A DNA stretch of 64,000 bases from Rubrobacter xylanophilus DSM 9941. Its GTDB lineage: Bacteria > Actinomycetota > Rubrobacteria > Rubrobacterales > Rubrobacteraceae. The notes beneath the pieces were generated by a model that did no database searches, had not been told where the DNA came from, and worked only from the letters and a program-made list of their open reading frames with translations. A program made the position numbers and the translations under genes. The stretch covers positions 3,161,749 to 3,225,748 of the forward strand of contig NC_008148.1 of the NCBI RefSeq assembly GCF_000014185.1, in the 5' to 3' direction. Positions 16,392 to 25,015 of the stretch are shown here, in pieces; positions within the stretch are counted from its first letter, which is position 1; the number at the start of each line of letters is the position of its first letter.

Positions 16392-18140
16392 ATGGAGGAG
16401 AGGACCGCCGCGTTCCGCCTGATCACCGGCCCCGAGGGGCTGCGCGAGGCCGCCCGGGCGCTCGCCGGGGCGCGGCGGGTGGGGCTGGACATCGAGGCGA
16501 CGGGGCTCTCCCCGCTGGACGCCCGGATGCGCCTGCTGCAGCTGGCCGCGGGTGGAGAGACGTTCGTGGTGGACGTCTTCGAGGTCAAGGACCTCTCTCC
16601 CCTGCGGGAGGCGCTGGAGGGCGGGCCGCTGAAGGTGCTCCACAACGCCAAGTACGACTACTCCTTCCTGCTCGCCCAGCACGGCATCCGCCTCTCGCCG
16701 CTGTTCGACACGATGCTCGCGGCGCAGCTTCTGGACGGCGGCGAGCAGGGCCCCTCCTACTCCCTGGAGGCGGTGGCCGGGCGCTACCTGCAGGAGACGG
16801 TGGACAAGACGGCGCGCCGGGAGGACTGGTCCAAAGAGCTCAGCCGCGAGCAGCTGGAGTACGCCGCGCGGGACGCCGCCATCCTGCTGCCGCTCCACGA
16901 GCGGCTGCAGGAGCTGCTGGAGCGGGAGGGGCTCGGGCCGGTCTCCCGGATAGAGTTCGGGGCGGTGCCCGCCATCGCGGAGATGGAGCTCGCCGGGATA
17001 AGGCTCGACGTGCGGCGGTGGCGGGAGCTGGAGAGGGTCGTCCGGCGGCGGCGCGACGAGGCGGCGCGCCGCCTGGAGTCCCACTTCCCGCAGCCGGAGG
17101 GGGTGCTCCCGCTCGAGGGTCTCGGGCCGCGCCTGAACCTGAACAGCCCCCAGCAGATCATGGAGGCCTTCCGCTCCATAGGGATAGAGCTTCCGGACAC
17201 CCGGATGTGGACGCTGCTGACGGTGGACCACCCGGCGGCCCGGGACCTGCTGGAGTACCGCGAGCTGCAGAAGAAGCTCGGCACCTACCTGGAGACCTAC
17301 GAGGGCTTTGTTCACCCGAAGACCGGCAGGATCCACGCGAGCTTCCTGCAGTGCCGGGTGCCAACCGGGCGGCTGGCCTGCACCAACCCCAACGTGCAGC
17401 AGATCCCCCACGAGGACGAGTTCCGCCGCTGCTTCGTCGCCGGGGAGGGGAACGTCCTGGTGATCGCCGACTACTCGCAGATAGAGCTGCGGATACTGGC
17501 CGAGGTCTCCGGCGACCCGGGCTTCGTGGAGGCCTTCCGGCGGGGCGAGGACCTGCACCGGGTGACGGCGGCGACGATGTTCGGGGTGCCAAAGGAGGAG
17601 GTCACCAAAGAGCAGCGCTCGGCGGCCAAGCGCATCAACTTCGGGCTGGCCTACGGGCGCGGCCCGCGCAGCCTGGCGGCCCAGCTGGGGACCGACGAGG
17701 AGCGCGCCCGCAGGCTCATCGACGAGTACTTCGCGACCTACGGCCGGGTGCAGCGCTACCTGAACGAGACGGCGAACCGCGCCCTGAAGGAGGGCGCGCT
17801 GCGCACCCTCTCCGGGCGGCTGCGCAAGTTCGGCCGCACGAGGGGCCTGAGCAGCGCGGAGCGGGGCGCCCTCAAGCGGGAGGCGATGAACTACCCCATC
17901 CAGGGCACCAGCGCGGACATCGCGAAGCTGGCCCTGATCTTTATCCACTCGGAGCTGAGAGACCTCGACGCCCGCCTGATCAACTGCATCCACGACGAGT
18001 TCGTGGTCGAGTGCGCCGAAGAACAGGCGGAGGAGGCGGCCTCCCGGGTGCGCTCGGCGATGGTCCGGGCGGGCGAGCGGCTGCTGAAGCGGGTGCCGGT
18101 GGAGGTGGAGGTGGCCGTCTCCCGGGAGTGGAGGAAGTAG
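16392..18140 (+). CDS. polA: DNA polymerase I family protein lacking the 5' nuclease
   Basis: At 582 residues this is far shorter than a full PolA (~850-930). It begins directly with a 3'-5' exonuclease domain that looks active: DIEATGL (33-39), HNAKYDYSFLL and YAARDA (157-162). The polymerase domain has motif A DYSQIELRILAE (from D360), motif B KRINFGLAYG (from K413) and motif C HDE (534-536). No FEN-type 5' nuclease precedes it. TAGAAT at 16376-16381 ends 10 bases before the ATG. Compact forms like this occur in phages and some bacteria beside a full PolA. The gene symbol is given for family only; a repair role is inferred. Confidence 0.88.
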   Translation: MEERTAAFRLITGPEGLREAARALAGARRVGLDIEATGLSPLDARMRLLQLAAGGETFVVDVFEVKDLSPLREALEGGPLKVLHNAKYDYSFLLAQHGIRLSPLFDTMLAAQLLDGGEQGPSYSLEAVAGRYLQETVDKTARREDWSKELSREQLEYAARDAAILLPLHERLQELLEREGLGPVSRIEFGAVPAIAEMELAGIRLDVRRWRELERVVRRRRDEAARRLESHFPQPEGVLPLEGLGPRLNLNSPQQIMEAFRSIGIELPDTRMWTLLTVDHPAARDLLEYRELQKKLGTYLETYEGFVHPKTGRIHASFLQCRVPTGRLACTNPNVQQIPHEDEFRRCFVAGEGNVLVIADYSQIELRILAEVSGDPGFVEAFRRGEDLHRVTAATMFGVPKEEVTKEQRSAAKRINFGLAYGRGPRSLAAQLGTDEERARRLIDEYFATYGRVQRYLNETANRALKEGALRTLSGRLRKFGRTRGLSSAERGALKREAMNYPIQGTSADIAKLALIFIHSELRDLDARLINCIHDEFVVECAEEQAEEAASRVRSAMVRAGERLLKRVPVEVEVAVSREWRK

Positions 18141-18144
18141 CCGG

Positions 18145-18597
18145 GTGGAGATCTCGCGGGCAACGCCGCAGGACGCCGGGGAGCTGACGGAGATAGCCCG
18201 CGCGGCGAAGCGCCACTGGGGATATCCGGAGCGCTGGATGGAGCTGTGGCGGGAGGCGCTGACGATCACGCCGCAGCTCGCCGCCGGAGGCGAGGTGTGG
18301 GTCGCCGAGGAGGGCGGGGAGAAGCTGGGCTTCTACGCCCTCTCGGGCTCGGGCAGGGAGCTGGAGCACCTGTGGGTGCGGCCGGAGCGTCTGGGCGAGG
18401 GCGTGGGCCGGGCCCTGTTCCTGCACGCCCTGGGCCGGGCGGCCGAGCTGGGGGCGGAGACGGTCCTGATCGAGTCGGACCCCAACGCCGAGGGCTTCTA
18501 CTTGCGCATGGGGGCGGCGAAGCTCGGGGAGCGGGTCTCGGAGCTGGACGGCAGGGAGCGGGTGCTCCCGCTGCTGGCGGCGAGAACCCGTCACTGA
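18145..18597 (+). CDS. GNAT family N-acetyltransferase
   Basis: A 150-residue acetyltransferase with the acetyl-CoA loop VRPERLGEGVGRALFLHALGRA (standing for the Q/RxxGxG/A motif) and the C-terminal NAEGFYLRMGAAKLGERVSE. The start is a GTG 4 bases after the polymerase stop, so it is read with that gene. It converges on the exporter gene with a 7-base overlap. The substrate is unknown. Confidence 0.85.
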   Translation: MEISRATPQDAGELTEIARAAKRHWGYPERWMELWREALTITPQLAAGGEVWVAEEGGEKLGFYALSGSGRELEHLWVRPERLGEGVGRALFLHALGRAAELGAETVLIESDPNAEGFYLRMGAAKLGERVSELDGRERVLPLLAARTRH

Positions 18598-19463
18598 GCC
18601 GCGGAGGAGCGGGAGGCCCCAACGGCGGCCGCGGTGACGAGGAGCACCGCGAGCAGGGCCCTCCACCCGAGCCGCTCCCCGAGCACGACGAAGCCCACCA
18701 GCGCGGCCACCGCGGGCTCCAGGCTCATGAGCACCCCGAAGACGCGGGCGGGCAGGCGCCGGAGCGCCTCGAGCTCGAGCGAGTAGGGCACCGCCGAGGA
18801 GAGCAGGGCGACCGCCGCCCCGGCCAGAAGCACCTGCGCCTCGAGCAGCCCCGCGCCCGCCGAGGCGAGCCCCACCGGGGCGGTGAGCGCGGCCCCGGCG
18901 CACATGGCGATGATCAGCCCGGTGGAGCCGGGGAAGGCCCGCCCGGTCCAACCCCCAAGCAGGATGTAGGCGGCCCAGAAGCATCCGGCGAGCAGCGCCA
19001 GACCCACCCCCGCCGGGTCGAGCCCCGCCCCGCCGAAGGCTCCGAGCGGGGCGAGCAGGAGTATCCCCGCGGCGGCCATCGCGACCCAGAGGAGGTCCAG
19101 CATCCTGCGGCTGCCCGCCACGGCCACCCCGAGCGGCCCCACGAACTCGAGCGTCACCGCCACCCCCAGGGGTATACGGTCGAGCGCGGAGTAGAAGGCC
19201 AGGTTCATCGCCGCGAGCACCGCCCCGAAGGAGACGGCGAGCCGGTAGGCGGAGGGCGGATACCCCCGCACCTTCGGCCGCCACAGGAGCAGCAGAAAGG
19301 CGGCGGCGAACCCGACCCTGAGAAACACCGTCCCCCCGGGCCCCACCTCCTCGAAGAGGCCCTTGGCGACCGCGGCCCCGAGCTGCACCGAGCAGACCGC
19401 CAGCAGCACGAGCCCCTCCGGCGGGAAGGGGCCCGCAACCCTCGCTCTCAGCCTCCGGACCAA
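18591..19463 (-). CDS. EamA/RhtA-type exporter
   Basis: A 290-residue protein with ten hydrophobic helices in two homologous halves, the EamA layout. The N-terminal half has NLAFYSALDRIPLGVAVTLEFVGPLGVAV, which is diagnostic of the RhtA-like (threonine/homoserine exporter) branch. It would export small metabolites through the inner membrane. The start codon is a TTG directly after GGGGGAGG, an odd spacing, so the true start may be a few codons further in. Confidence 0.85.
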   Translation of the reverse strand: MVRRLRARVAGPFPPEGLVLLAVCSVQLGAAVAKGLFEEVGPGGTVFLRVGFAAAFLLLLWRPKVRGYPPSAYRLAVSFGAVLAAMNLAFYSALDRIPLGVAVTLEFVGPLGVAVAGSRRMLDLLWVAMAAAGILLLAPLGAFGGAGLDPAGVGLALLAGCFWAAYILLGGWTGRAFPGSTGLIIAMCAGAALTAPVGLASAGAGLLEAQVLLAGAAVALLSSAVPYSLELEALRRLPARVFGVLMSLEPAVAALVGFVVLGERLGWRALLAVLLVTAAAVGASRSSAAQ

Positions 19464-19538
19464 CCTCCCCCGCCACCTCCTCGCCAGCGAACGACCCGGA
19501 GAATTGTACCGCCCCGCCGAAACGGTCCCGGCGACGCC

Positions 19539-21131
19539 CTAGGGCGCCACGACGAGGGCCTCGCCGGGGCCGAGCCGGGCGGGGGGGCGGAGGTCTCCGC
19601 CCTCCTGCCCGGGAGAGGTGGAGAGCAGGACGCGCCCCCGGAGGACCGGCGGCAGGGGCTCGGGGGCCTCGCCCAGGTTCAGGGCGACGAGGAGGCGGCG
19701 CCCGGCGTGGCTGCGGGCGTAGGCCAGCAGGGAGCCCCCGGCCTCGAGCGGCTCGTAGGAGCCCACGGAGAGGGCGGGCTCCGAGCGGCGGAGGCGCAGG
19801 AGCCTGCGGTAGAGGCAGAGGAGGGAGCCCCGGCTCTCCCTCTGCGCGGCGACGTTGCGGTGGCGGCGGTCGGGGGAGAGCGGGAGCCAGGGCTCGGCGT
19901 CCGGCGGGCAGAACCCGGCGTTCGGGGAGGCGTCCCACTGCATCGGGGTGCGGGCCGGGTCGCGGCTGAGGCGCGGGTTCTGCGAGCCGGCCGGGTCGCG
20001 GAGACGCTCCGGCGGGATCTTCCCGTCGACCATGCCGATCTCGTCGCCGTAGTAGACCGTGGGGGTCCCGCGCAGGGTGAGGAGCAGCACGGCGGCCGCC
20101 CGCGCCCTCTCCGGGCCGACCCGGGTGGCGACGCGGGGGTTGTCGTGGTTGCTCAGGACCCAGTTGGGCCAGCCGTGCGGGGGGAGGGCCGCCTCGTACT
20201 CGGAGATGAGGGCGGCGAGGGAGGGGGCGCTCCAGGGCGTCGTGATGAGGTGCATGTTCGTCGGCAGGTGGACCCCGCGCCCCCCCTCCCCGTAGTAGAG
20301 CACGAGCCTGTCGAACGGCAGGTAGAGCTCGCCGATCATCACCCGCTCCCCGCCGCAGCCGTCGAGGACGCGGCGCATCCCGGAGATCATCCGGTGCACC
20401 TCCGGGCGGTCGGTGGTGTAGACGGGGAGATGGGCCTCGTAGGAGGGCCGACCCTCCTCGTAGGCCGGGTTGGGCGGGTTGTCCCGGAGCTTCTCGTCTT
20501 TTACGAGGTGGCGCAGGGCGTCCACCCGGAAGCCGTCCACGCCCCTCTCCAGCCAGAAGCGCATCACCCCGTGCATCGCCTCCCTCACCGCGGGGTTGCG
20601 CCAGTTGAGGTCCGGCTGCTTGCGGTGGAAGGCGTGGTAGTAGTACTGCCCCGTTCTCTCGTCCCACTCCCACGCAGAACCCCCGAAGACGCTCCGCCAG
20701 TTGTTGGGCGGCGAGCCGTCGGGCTTCGGGTCGGCCCAGATGTACCAGTCGCGCCTCGGGCTCTCGCGCGAGGCGCGGGACTCCAAAAACCACGGGTGCT
20801 CGTCCGAGGTGTGGTTGGGGACGTAGTCGACGATGAGGCGCATGCCCCTCCGGTGCGTCTCCGCGACCAGCTCGTCGAAGTCCGCGAGCGTGCCGAAGAG
20901 GGGGTCCACGGCGCAGTGGTCGGAGATGTCGTAGCCGAAGTCCGCCATGGGGGAGGGGTAGAAGGGGGAGAGCCAGATGGCGTCGACCCCGAGCCACTCC
21001 AGGTAGTCCAGGCGGGAGGCGATGCCCTCGAGGTCGCCCACCCCGTCGCCGCTCGCGTCGGCGAAGCTGCGGGGGTAGATGTGGTAGACCACCCCGCGCT
21101 GCCACCACAGGTGCCCTCTTCTCTCCGTCAC
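19539..21131 (-). CDS. GH13 alpha-glucosidase (oligo-1,6-glucosidase type)
   Basis: A 530-residue glycoside hydrolase of family 13. Visible conserved regions are VDYVPNHTS (region I), GFRVDALRH (catalytic nucleophile Asp), VMIGELYLP (acid/base Glu) and VLSNHDNPR (third Asp). QPDLNWRNP marks the oligo-1,6-glucosidase/trehalose-hydrolase branch. No signal peptide, so it acts on imported oligosaccharides. The GTG at 21131 follows GGGGAGGA at good spacing; an upstream GTG at 21158 lacks this. Exact specificity (isomaltose, maltose, trehalose or sucrose) cannot be told from sequence. Confidence 0.9.
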   Translation of the reverse strand: MTERRGHLWWQRGVVYHIYPRSFADASGDGVGDLEGIASRLDYLEWLGVDAIWLSPFYPSPMADFGYDISDHCAVDPLFGTLADFDELVAETHRRGMRLIVDYVPNHTSDEHPWFLESRASRESPRRDWYIWADPKPDGSPPNNWRSVFGGSAWEWDERTGQYYYHAFHRKQPDLNWRNPAVREAMHGVMRFWLERGVDGFRVDALRHLVKDEKLRDNPPNPAYEEGRPSYEAHLPVYTTDRPEVHRMISGMRRVLDGCGGERVMIGELYLPFDRLVLYYGEGGRGVHLPTNMHLITTPWSAPSLAALISEYEAALPPHGWPNWVLSNHDNPRVATRVGPERARAAAVLLLTLRGTPTVYYGDEIGMVDGKIPPERLRDPAGSQNPRLSRDPARTPMQWDASPNAGFCPPDAEPWLPLSPDRRHRNVAAQRESRGSLLCLYRRLLRLRRSEPALSVGSYEPLEAGGSLLAYARSHAGRRLLVALNLGEAPEPLPPVLRGRVLLSTSPGQEGGDLRPPARLGPGEALVVAP

Positions 21132-21171
21132 GCTCCTCCCCTCTGCCTCTTCTTCCACGACGGCACGAAGG

Positions 21172-22323
21172 CTACCGCGTGCCGGGGTGGATCTTCCAGG
21201 AGATCAGGGCGATGGCGGAGCAGAGCAGCGCGAGCAGCAGAAACGCCGCCCGCAGGGAGAAGGCGCCCGCCGCGGCCCCGAAGAGCGGCGGGCTTGCGGT
21301 GAAGGCCACGTACCCGGCCGCGGTCACCGCCGCGACGGCCCGGCCGCTCCCGGAGGACGCCCGGGCGGTGAGGGAGAAGGCCAGCGGGGCCACCGGCGAG
21401 AGGGCGACCCCGACGAGCACGAGCCCGAGCGCCGCCCGGGCGGGAGAGCCGGCGAGCGCCGCGGCCGCGAGCCCCGCAGCCGCCAGAAGCCCCGCGCCAG
21501 CGAGCACCCGGCGCTCCCCGAGCCGGACTACGGCGGCGGCCCCGAGCAGCCGGCCCAGAGCGCCGGCGAGGTACAGCCCGGCGATCCCCGCGCCGGCGAG
21601 CGCGGCGCCGGAGCCGAGGACGCCGCGCAGGTAGAGGGAGGAGTACCCCTCGAGCGCCGCGTCGGTGGCGAAGCACAGGAAGACGAGGGCGGCGCACGCC
21701 AGCACGGCGGCCGGAAGCCGGCCGGAGGGCTTTTCGCCGGCCGCCGGGGCCGGCCCCGGCGCTCCCCCGGGCAGCGGGAGCCGCAGAGCGGCGAGCGCGA
21801 GCGCCAGAAGCGCCGCGCCGGCCGCCGCGTAGACGCCCCCGTAGCCCGCGCCGGCCCCGAGGGCAAGCCCGGAGCCGAGGGCCCCGAGCCCCGCGCCGCC
21901 GCTGAAGCCCGCGTGGAAGAGGTTCATGGCGCGGCGGCCGGACCGCCGCTCGTAGTCCCCGCCGAGGAGGTTGCAGGCGAGGTCGTAGAACCCGACCGTC
22001 CCGGAGAGGACCAGCACGGCGAGCAGCGAGGCGTAGCTCTCGACGAGCGGGAGCAGGAGCAGGTAGGAGCCGGTCCCGGCGATGCCGGCGACGAGCACGG
22101 GCCGCCGGCCGAGGCGGTCGGCGGCCCGACCGGCGGCGAGCAGGCCGGCCACCCCGCAGAGGGACTGGAGGGCGAGGGCGAGGCCGAGGGAGGTGGGCGA
22201 GAGCCCGAGGCGGCGGGAGAGGTCGGCGAGCAGCACGGCCCAGACGCCGACGTGCGCGCCCATGGCGCCGAAGAGCAGGAGCACGCCGAGAAAGCGGGCG
22301 GGTAGCGGGAACGGCACGGGCAA
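21172..22323 (-). CDS. Major facilitator superfamily transporter
   Basis: A 383-residue, Ala/Leu-rich protein with about 12 membrane segments. The loop GRAADRLGRRPVLVAG between helices 2 and 3 is the MFS signature, and HAGFSGGAGLGALGSG lies in helix 5. It starts at a GTG preceded by AAAGGAG. It lies upstream of the GH13 gene on the same strand with a 40-base gap, so it may import that enzyme's substrate, but MFS members of this shape are also drug exporters. Confidence 0.85.
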   Translation of the reverse strand: MPVPFPLPARFLGVLLLFGAMGAHVGVWAVLLADLSRRLGLSPTSLGLALALQSLCGVAGLLAAGRAADRLGRRPVLVAGIAGTGSYLLLLPLVESYASLLAVLVLSGTVGFYDLACNLLGGDYERRSGRRAMNLFHAGFSGGAGLGALGSGLALGAGAGYGGVYAAAGAALLALALAALRLPLPGGAPGPAPAAGEKPSGRLPAAVLACAALVFLCFATDAALEGYSSLYLRGVLGSGAALAGAGIAGLYLAGALGRLLGAAAVVRLGERRVLAGAGLLAAAGLAAAALAGSPARAALGLVLVGVALSPVAPLAFSLTARASSGSGRAVAAVTAAGYVAFTASPPLFGAAAGAFSLRAAFLLLALLCSAIALISWKIHPGTR

Positions 22324-22408
22324 CGAGGCTCCTTTCGGGCAGGAGAGGACGGGCGGCGGAGGGGAATCCTATGCCGGGATGTCGCCCACGCGGATCACCG
22401 CGGGAAGG

Positions 22409-23545
22409 CTAGCACGCCCCCTCTGAGGGCGCAACGGAGCAGACCTCGCGCATCGCCCGGAGGGCCTCGCGGGCGTGCATGCCGGAGGCCTGCAGCAGAT
22501 CGAGGGCGGTGGAGCGGATCTGGCCGACGAGCACGCTGGTCTCCAGGTCGCTGCGCTCCCGCAGCACCGCGGTGGCCTTCGCCGCGGCGTCCAGCGCGAA
22601 GGAGCGGGTGTCGAGCGGGTGCTCGGGCCGGTCCAGGTACGCGTCGAGCGCCTCCACCGCCCGCGCCAGATCCTCTATGGCGGCGCACAGGGCGGGGGGC
22701 GCGGCCCCCTGCTCCTGCACCATGCTAACCGCGGCGCGGGCCAGCACGCGGGTGTTGCGCACCGCCAGATCCAGCTGCTCCGCCGCCGTGGCGTAGTAGG
22801 CGAGATGCCCCAGCGTCCTGCGGCGCGGCGGGGAGTAGCGGGCGATCTGGTACCCCCCGTCGAGGGTCTCGCGGAGCTCGGCGACCCGGGCGTCTATGCC
22901 GCGGGCCTCCTCGAGCGCCCGCTCCGCGCCCCCCAGGTCGCCCCCGGAGAGGGCGGCGGAGATCCTACGCTGCACCGCCGCCAGCGTGACGAGGGTGCGG
23001 TCGGCGGTCCTCTCCACCCGGGCCTTGGGGTCGCTGGGGAAGACCGCGCTCACCGCGAGCGCCGTGCCCCCGCCCACCAGCGCCTCGACGAACCTGTCCG
23101 GGGAGACGCCGTAGGCCGTGGGGTCCAGGTTGGCCACCAGCAGGGCGGAGATGCCCGCCTCGGTCACCAGCATCACCCCGCCCCGCACCATGAGCGCCAC
23201 CGTCATCGCCAGGCCCACTATAAAGCCGGTCTGCAACACGCCCGTCCCGATGGCGAGCACGATGAGGTCGGCGACCGCGAGCCCCAGCGCGACCCCGAAG
23301 ATCCACTCCGCCGCCCGCCGCAGCGTCTGCCCGGCCACGGCCCCGACGGAGATCACCGCCGCGATGGCGGCCACGAACGGCCGCTGGTGCCCCAGAAGAG
23401 CCTCCGCCAGATACCACGCGAGGCTCGCCGCTACCGCCGACTGCACCACCGGCCAGCCGCCGTAGCGCAGCCGCTCCAGCGCCCCGCCGAAGGTCCTGAG
23501 CCCAACGGCCTCGACGCTCTTCACCGCCGCAGAGAGAGCCAACAA
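22409..23545 (-). CDS. FUSC/aromatic-acid-exporter-like membrane protein
   Basis: A 378-residue protein. The N-terminal half has about six hydrophobic helices (WPVVQSAVAASLAWYLAEALLGHQRPFVAAIAAVISVG is the FUSC-type opening), the C-terminal half is a soluble helical domain (ERALEEARGIDARVAELRETLDGG and later). This fits the fusaric acid resistance/YgaE-like family of small exporters. The start is one of two adjacent TTG codons, 4 to 7 bases after GGAAGGAGG. It is divergent from the small Cys protein at 23694. Confidence 0.8.
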   Translation of the reverse strand: MLALSAAVKSVEAVGLRTFGGALERLRYGGWPVVQSAVAASLAWYLAEALLGHQRPFVAAIAAVISVGAVAGQTLRRAAEWIFGVALGLAVADLIVLAIGTGVLQTGFIVGLAMTVALMVRGGVMLVTEAGISALLVANLDPTAYGVSPDRFVEALVGGGTALAVSAVFPSDPKARVERTADRTLVTLAAVQRRISAALSGGDLGGAERALEEARGIDARVAELRETLDGGYQIARYSPPRRRTLGHLAYYATAAEQLDLAVRNTRVLARAAVSMVQEQGAAPPALCAAIEDLARAVEALDAYLDRPEHPLDTRSFALDAAAKATAVLRERSDLETSVLVGQIRSTALDLLQASGMHAREALRAMREVCSVAPSEGAC

Positions 23546-23659
23546 TCACCTCCTTCCGGTATATGCCTTTTGCACACAACAAAGCGGAGAATCTACCACG
23601 CGCGCGCCGTAGGACAAGGGGGCCGGCGGGGGTTTTACCTGGGTGTTAGGCGGGCTTGA

Positions 23660-23675
23660 TGTGATCTGGATCAAA
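23660..23675. promoter_or_regulatory. CRP/FNR-type operator
   Basis: GTGATCTGGATCAA (23661-23674) matches the FNR consensus TTGAT-N4-ATCAA at 9 of 10 positions, and the wider TGTGA-N6-TCAAA matches the CRP form at 9 of 10. It is followed by a TAGAAT -10 (23682-23687) and the ATG at 23694. Its centre lies about 26 bases upstream of the probable leaderless start, closer than a normal activator site, so it may repress or act with a shifted start. Confidence 0.55.
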
Positions 23676-23693
23676 CGCGTGTAGAATTAGGGC

Positions 23694-23942
23694 ATGGTGG
23701 TCTACCGCTACGGCAGGGAGCAGTTCGAGGAGGGGGAGTACGTGCGCCGGGTGGACGCGGTGCCCGGGGACGGGCTGGACCCGGTGGTGCGGATCGTGGA
23801 GGATCTCGGGACCATAGAGGTGCCCTGCGGCAAGGAAGACTGCCGGGGCAACTGCACGGAGTACCTGGTGCGGGCTCCCCGCCGGGCGGAGGACTACACG
23901 CTGGCGGAGTGCAAGATCTCCCCCCTCGTCAGCATCCTCTAG
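23694..23942 (+). CDS. Small cysteine-containing protein, function unknown
   Basis: An 82-residue soluble protein with four cysteines, three of them in CGKEDCRGNC and one in AECKISP near the end. The spacing could bind a metal or iron-sulfur cluster, but it matches no family I recognise. It is probably leaderless: TAGAAT ends 6 bases before the ATG and there is no Shine-Dalgarno. A CRP/FNR-like operator just upstream suggests redox or anaerobic control. Its stop overlaps the convergent membrane-protein gene by 4 bases. Confidence 0.7.
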   Translation: MVVYRYGREQFEEGEYVRRVDAVPGDGLDPVVRIVEDLGTIEVPCGKEDCRGNCTEYLVRAPRRAEDYTLAECKISPLVSIL

Positions 23943-24499
23943 AGGCCCCCGCTCTCGCCGAAGCTCCGGGGCCGCTGCGCGCGTTCCGAGGAGTACAGCC
24001 GGACCAGCATGCCGCCGCCTATCGGGGCGAGGAAGAGCCCGGCCAGCCCGGCGGGCAGCAGGTCGCGGGCGATGGTCCAGGCCACCAGGAAGGGCGTGCC
24101 GGTGGGGAAGTTCGAGCTCTGGATGAGCTTGAGCGGGTCGAGGACGCCGCCGGACTGCAGGAGGCCGGTGGCGTAGGAGAGCAGGATCAGGAGCGCCGAG
24201 ATCACGCCCATCAGCAGGCTCAGCCCCAGGCTCAGCACGAGCCGTGCCCCGGAGGAGTGGGGGCTTATGCCGCCCCGCTTGCGCCCGGAGAGCAGCAGGA
24301 GCCCGAAGAGCGGGGCGGCGACGATCCCGCCGACGAGCCCGGCGGCCATGTACACCAGCACCAGGAGCGTCAGGTTCCCCTCGCTGCCCTGCTCGCCCTG
24401 CAAGAGCAGCAGCATCAGGGGCGTCGGAAAGAGCGACTTCACGATCATGAAGGTCAGGCCGTAGATGGCGCCGACGCCCAAAAGACGCGCGAGGATCAC
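23939..24499 (-). CDS. Membrane protein of unknown function (second of a pair)
   Basis: A 186-residue protein with five hydrophobic helices and short loops (for example GLLLLSGRKRGGISPHSSGARLVLSLGLSLLMGVISALLILLSYATG). I recognise no family. Its ATG overlaps the stop of the preceding membrane-protein gene by 4 bases, so the pair is coupled and may form one complex. There are no catalytic-looking motifs or transporter signatures. Confidence 0.7.
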   Translation of the reverse strand: MILARLLGVGAIYGLTFMIVKSLFPTPLMLLLLQGEQGSEGNLTLLVLVYMAAGLVGGIVAAPLFGLLLLSGRKRGGISPHSSGARLVLSLGLSLLMGVISALLILLSYATGLLQSGGVLDPLKLIQSSNFPTGTPFLVAWTIARDLLPAGLAGLFLAPIGGGMLVRLYSSERAQRPRSFGESGGL

Positions 24500-24954
24500 G
24501 CCTCCCCCTTCCTCAGTAGACGGATTACGAGCAGGCCGAGGACCGGCCCGAGCAGCAGGCCCGCCAGCAGGGCGTAGACGAAGGCGGAGAGGGCGACGAA
24601 GAAGCTCCCCACGAAGACTGCCGGGCGCATCAGCGCGGAGAGCCCCCCGGGCTCCGCCGGGGAGAGGCCGGCTATGGAGACCGCCATCACGCCCCAGACC
24701 AGCACGGCGGCCACCCCGCCGCCCGAGAGCCCCTGCAGCGCCCCGAAGCCCAGCAGCGCCCGGAAGCCCCCGCGCCCCCCGGAGAGCGCCCTCGCCGCCG
24801 CCAGGGTGCCGAGCGCCCCGGCAAGCGCCGCGCCGAGCAGCGCGGCAAGCGGCGCGGCGCCCGGCTCCCCGGCCATGAGCGCGGCCGGCGGCAGCGCCAG
24901 CAGGGCTCCCCAGGCGGCGCCGAGGACCAGCAGGTTGCGCACGGGAGGTCTCAT
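24496..24954 (-). CDS. Membrane protein of unknown function (first of a pair)
   Basis: A 152-residue, Ala/Gly/Leu-rich protein with four hydrophobic segments, ending in a short basic tail (RLLRKGEA). The N-terminal segment MRPPVRNLLVLGAAWGALLALPPAALMAGEPG could be an uncleaved signal anchor. It overlaps the next membrane gene by ATGA. Similar topology and length to that partner suggest an old duplication, but I see no clear sequence identity. No function assigned. Confidence 0.65.
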   Translation of the reverse strand: MRPPVRNLLVLGAAWGALLALPPAALMAGEPGAAPLAALLGAALAGALGTLAAARALSGGRGGFRALLGFGALQGLSGGGVAAVLVWGVMAVSIAGLSPAEPGGLSALMRPAVFVGSFFVALSAFVYALLAGLLLGPVLGLLVIRLLRKGEA

Positions 24955-25015
24955 CTTCCTTCGAGAAGCTACCTCCGCCGGGGGCGGGGTTCTGCGATGG
25001 CGTTCACGCGCGCCG

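Noticed and set aside
15202..16651. A fused protease-binding protein reading frame
   Set aside because: The long minus-strand frame over this region belongs to the binding protein downstream; over the protease it is out of frame, and the true pair is linked by a TGATG overlap.
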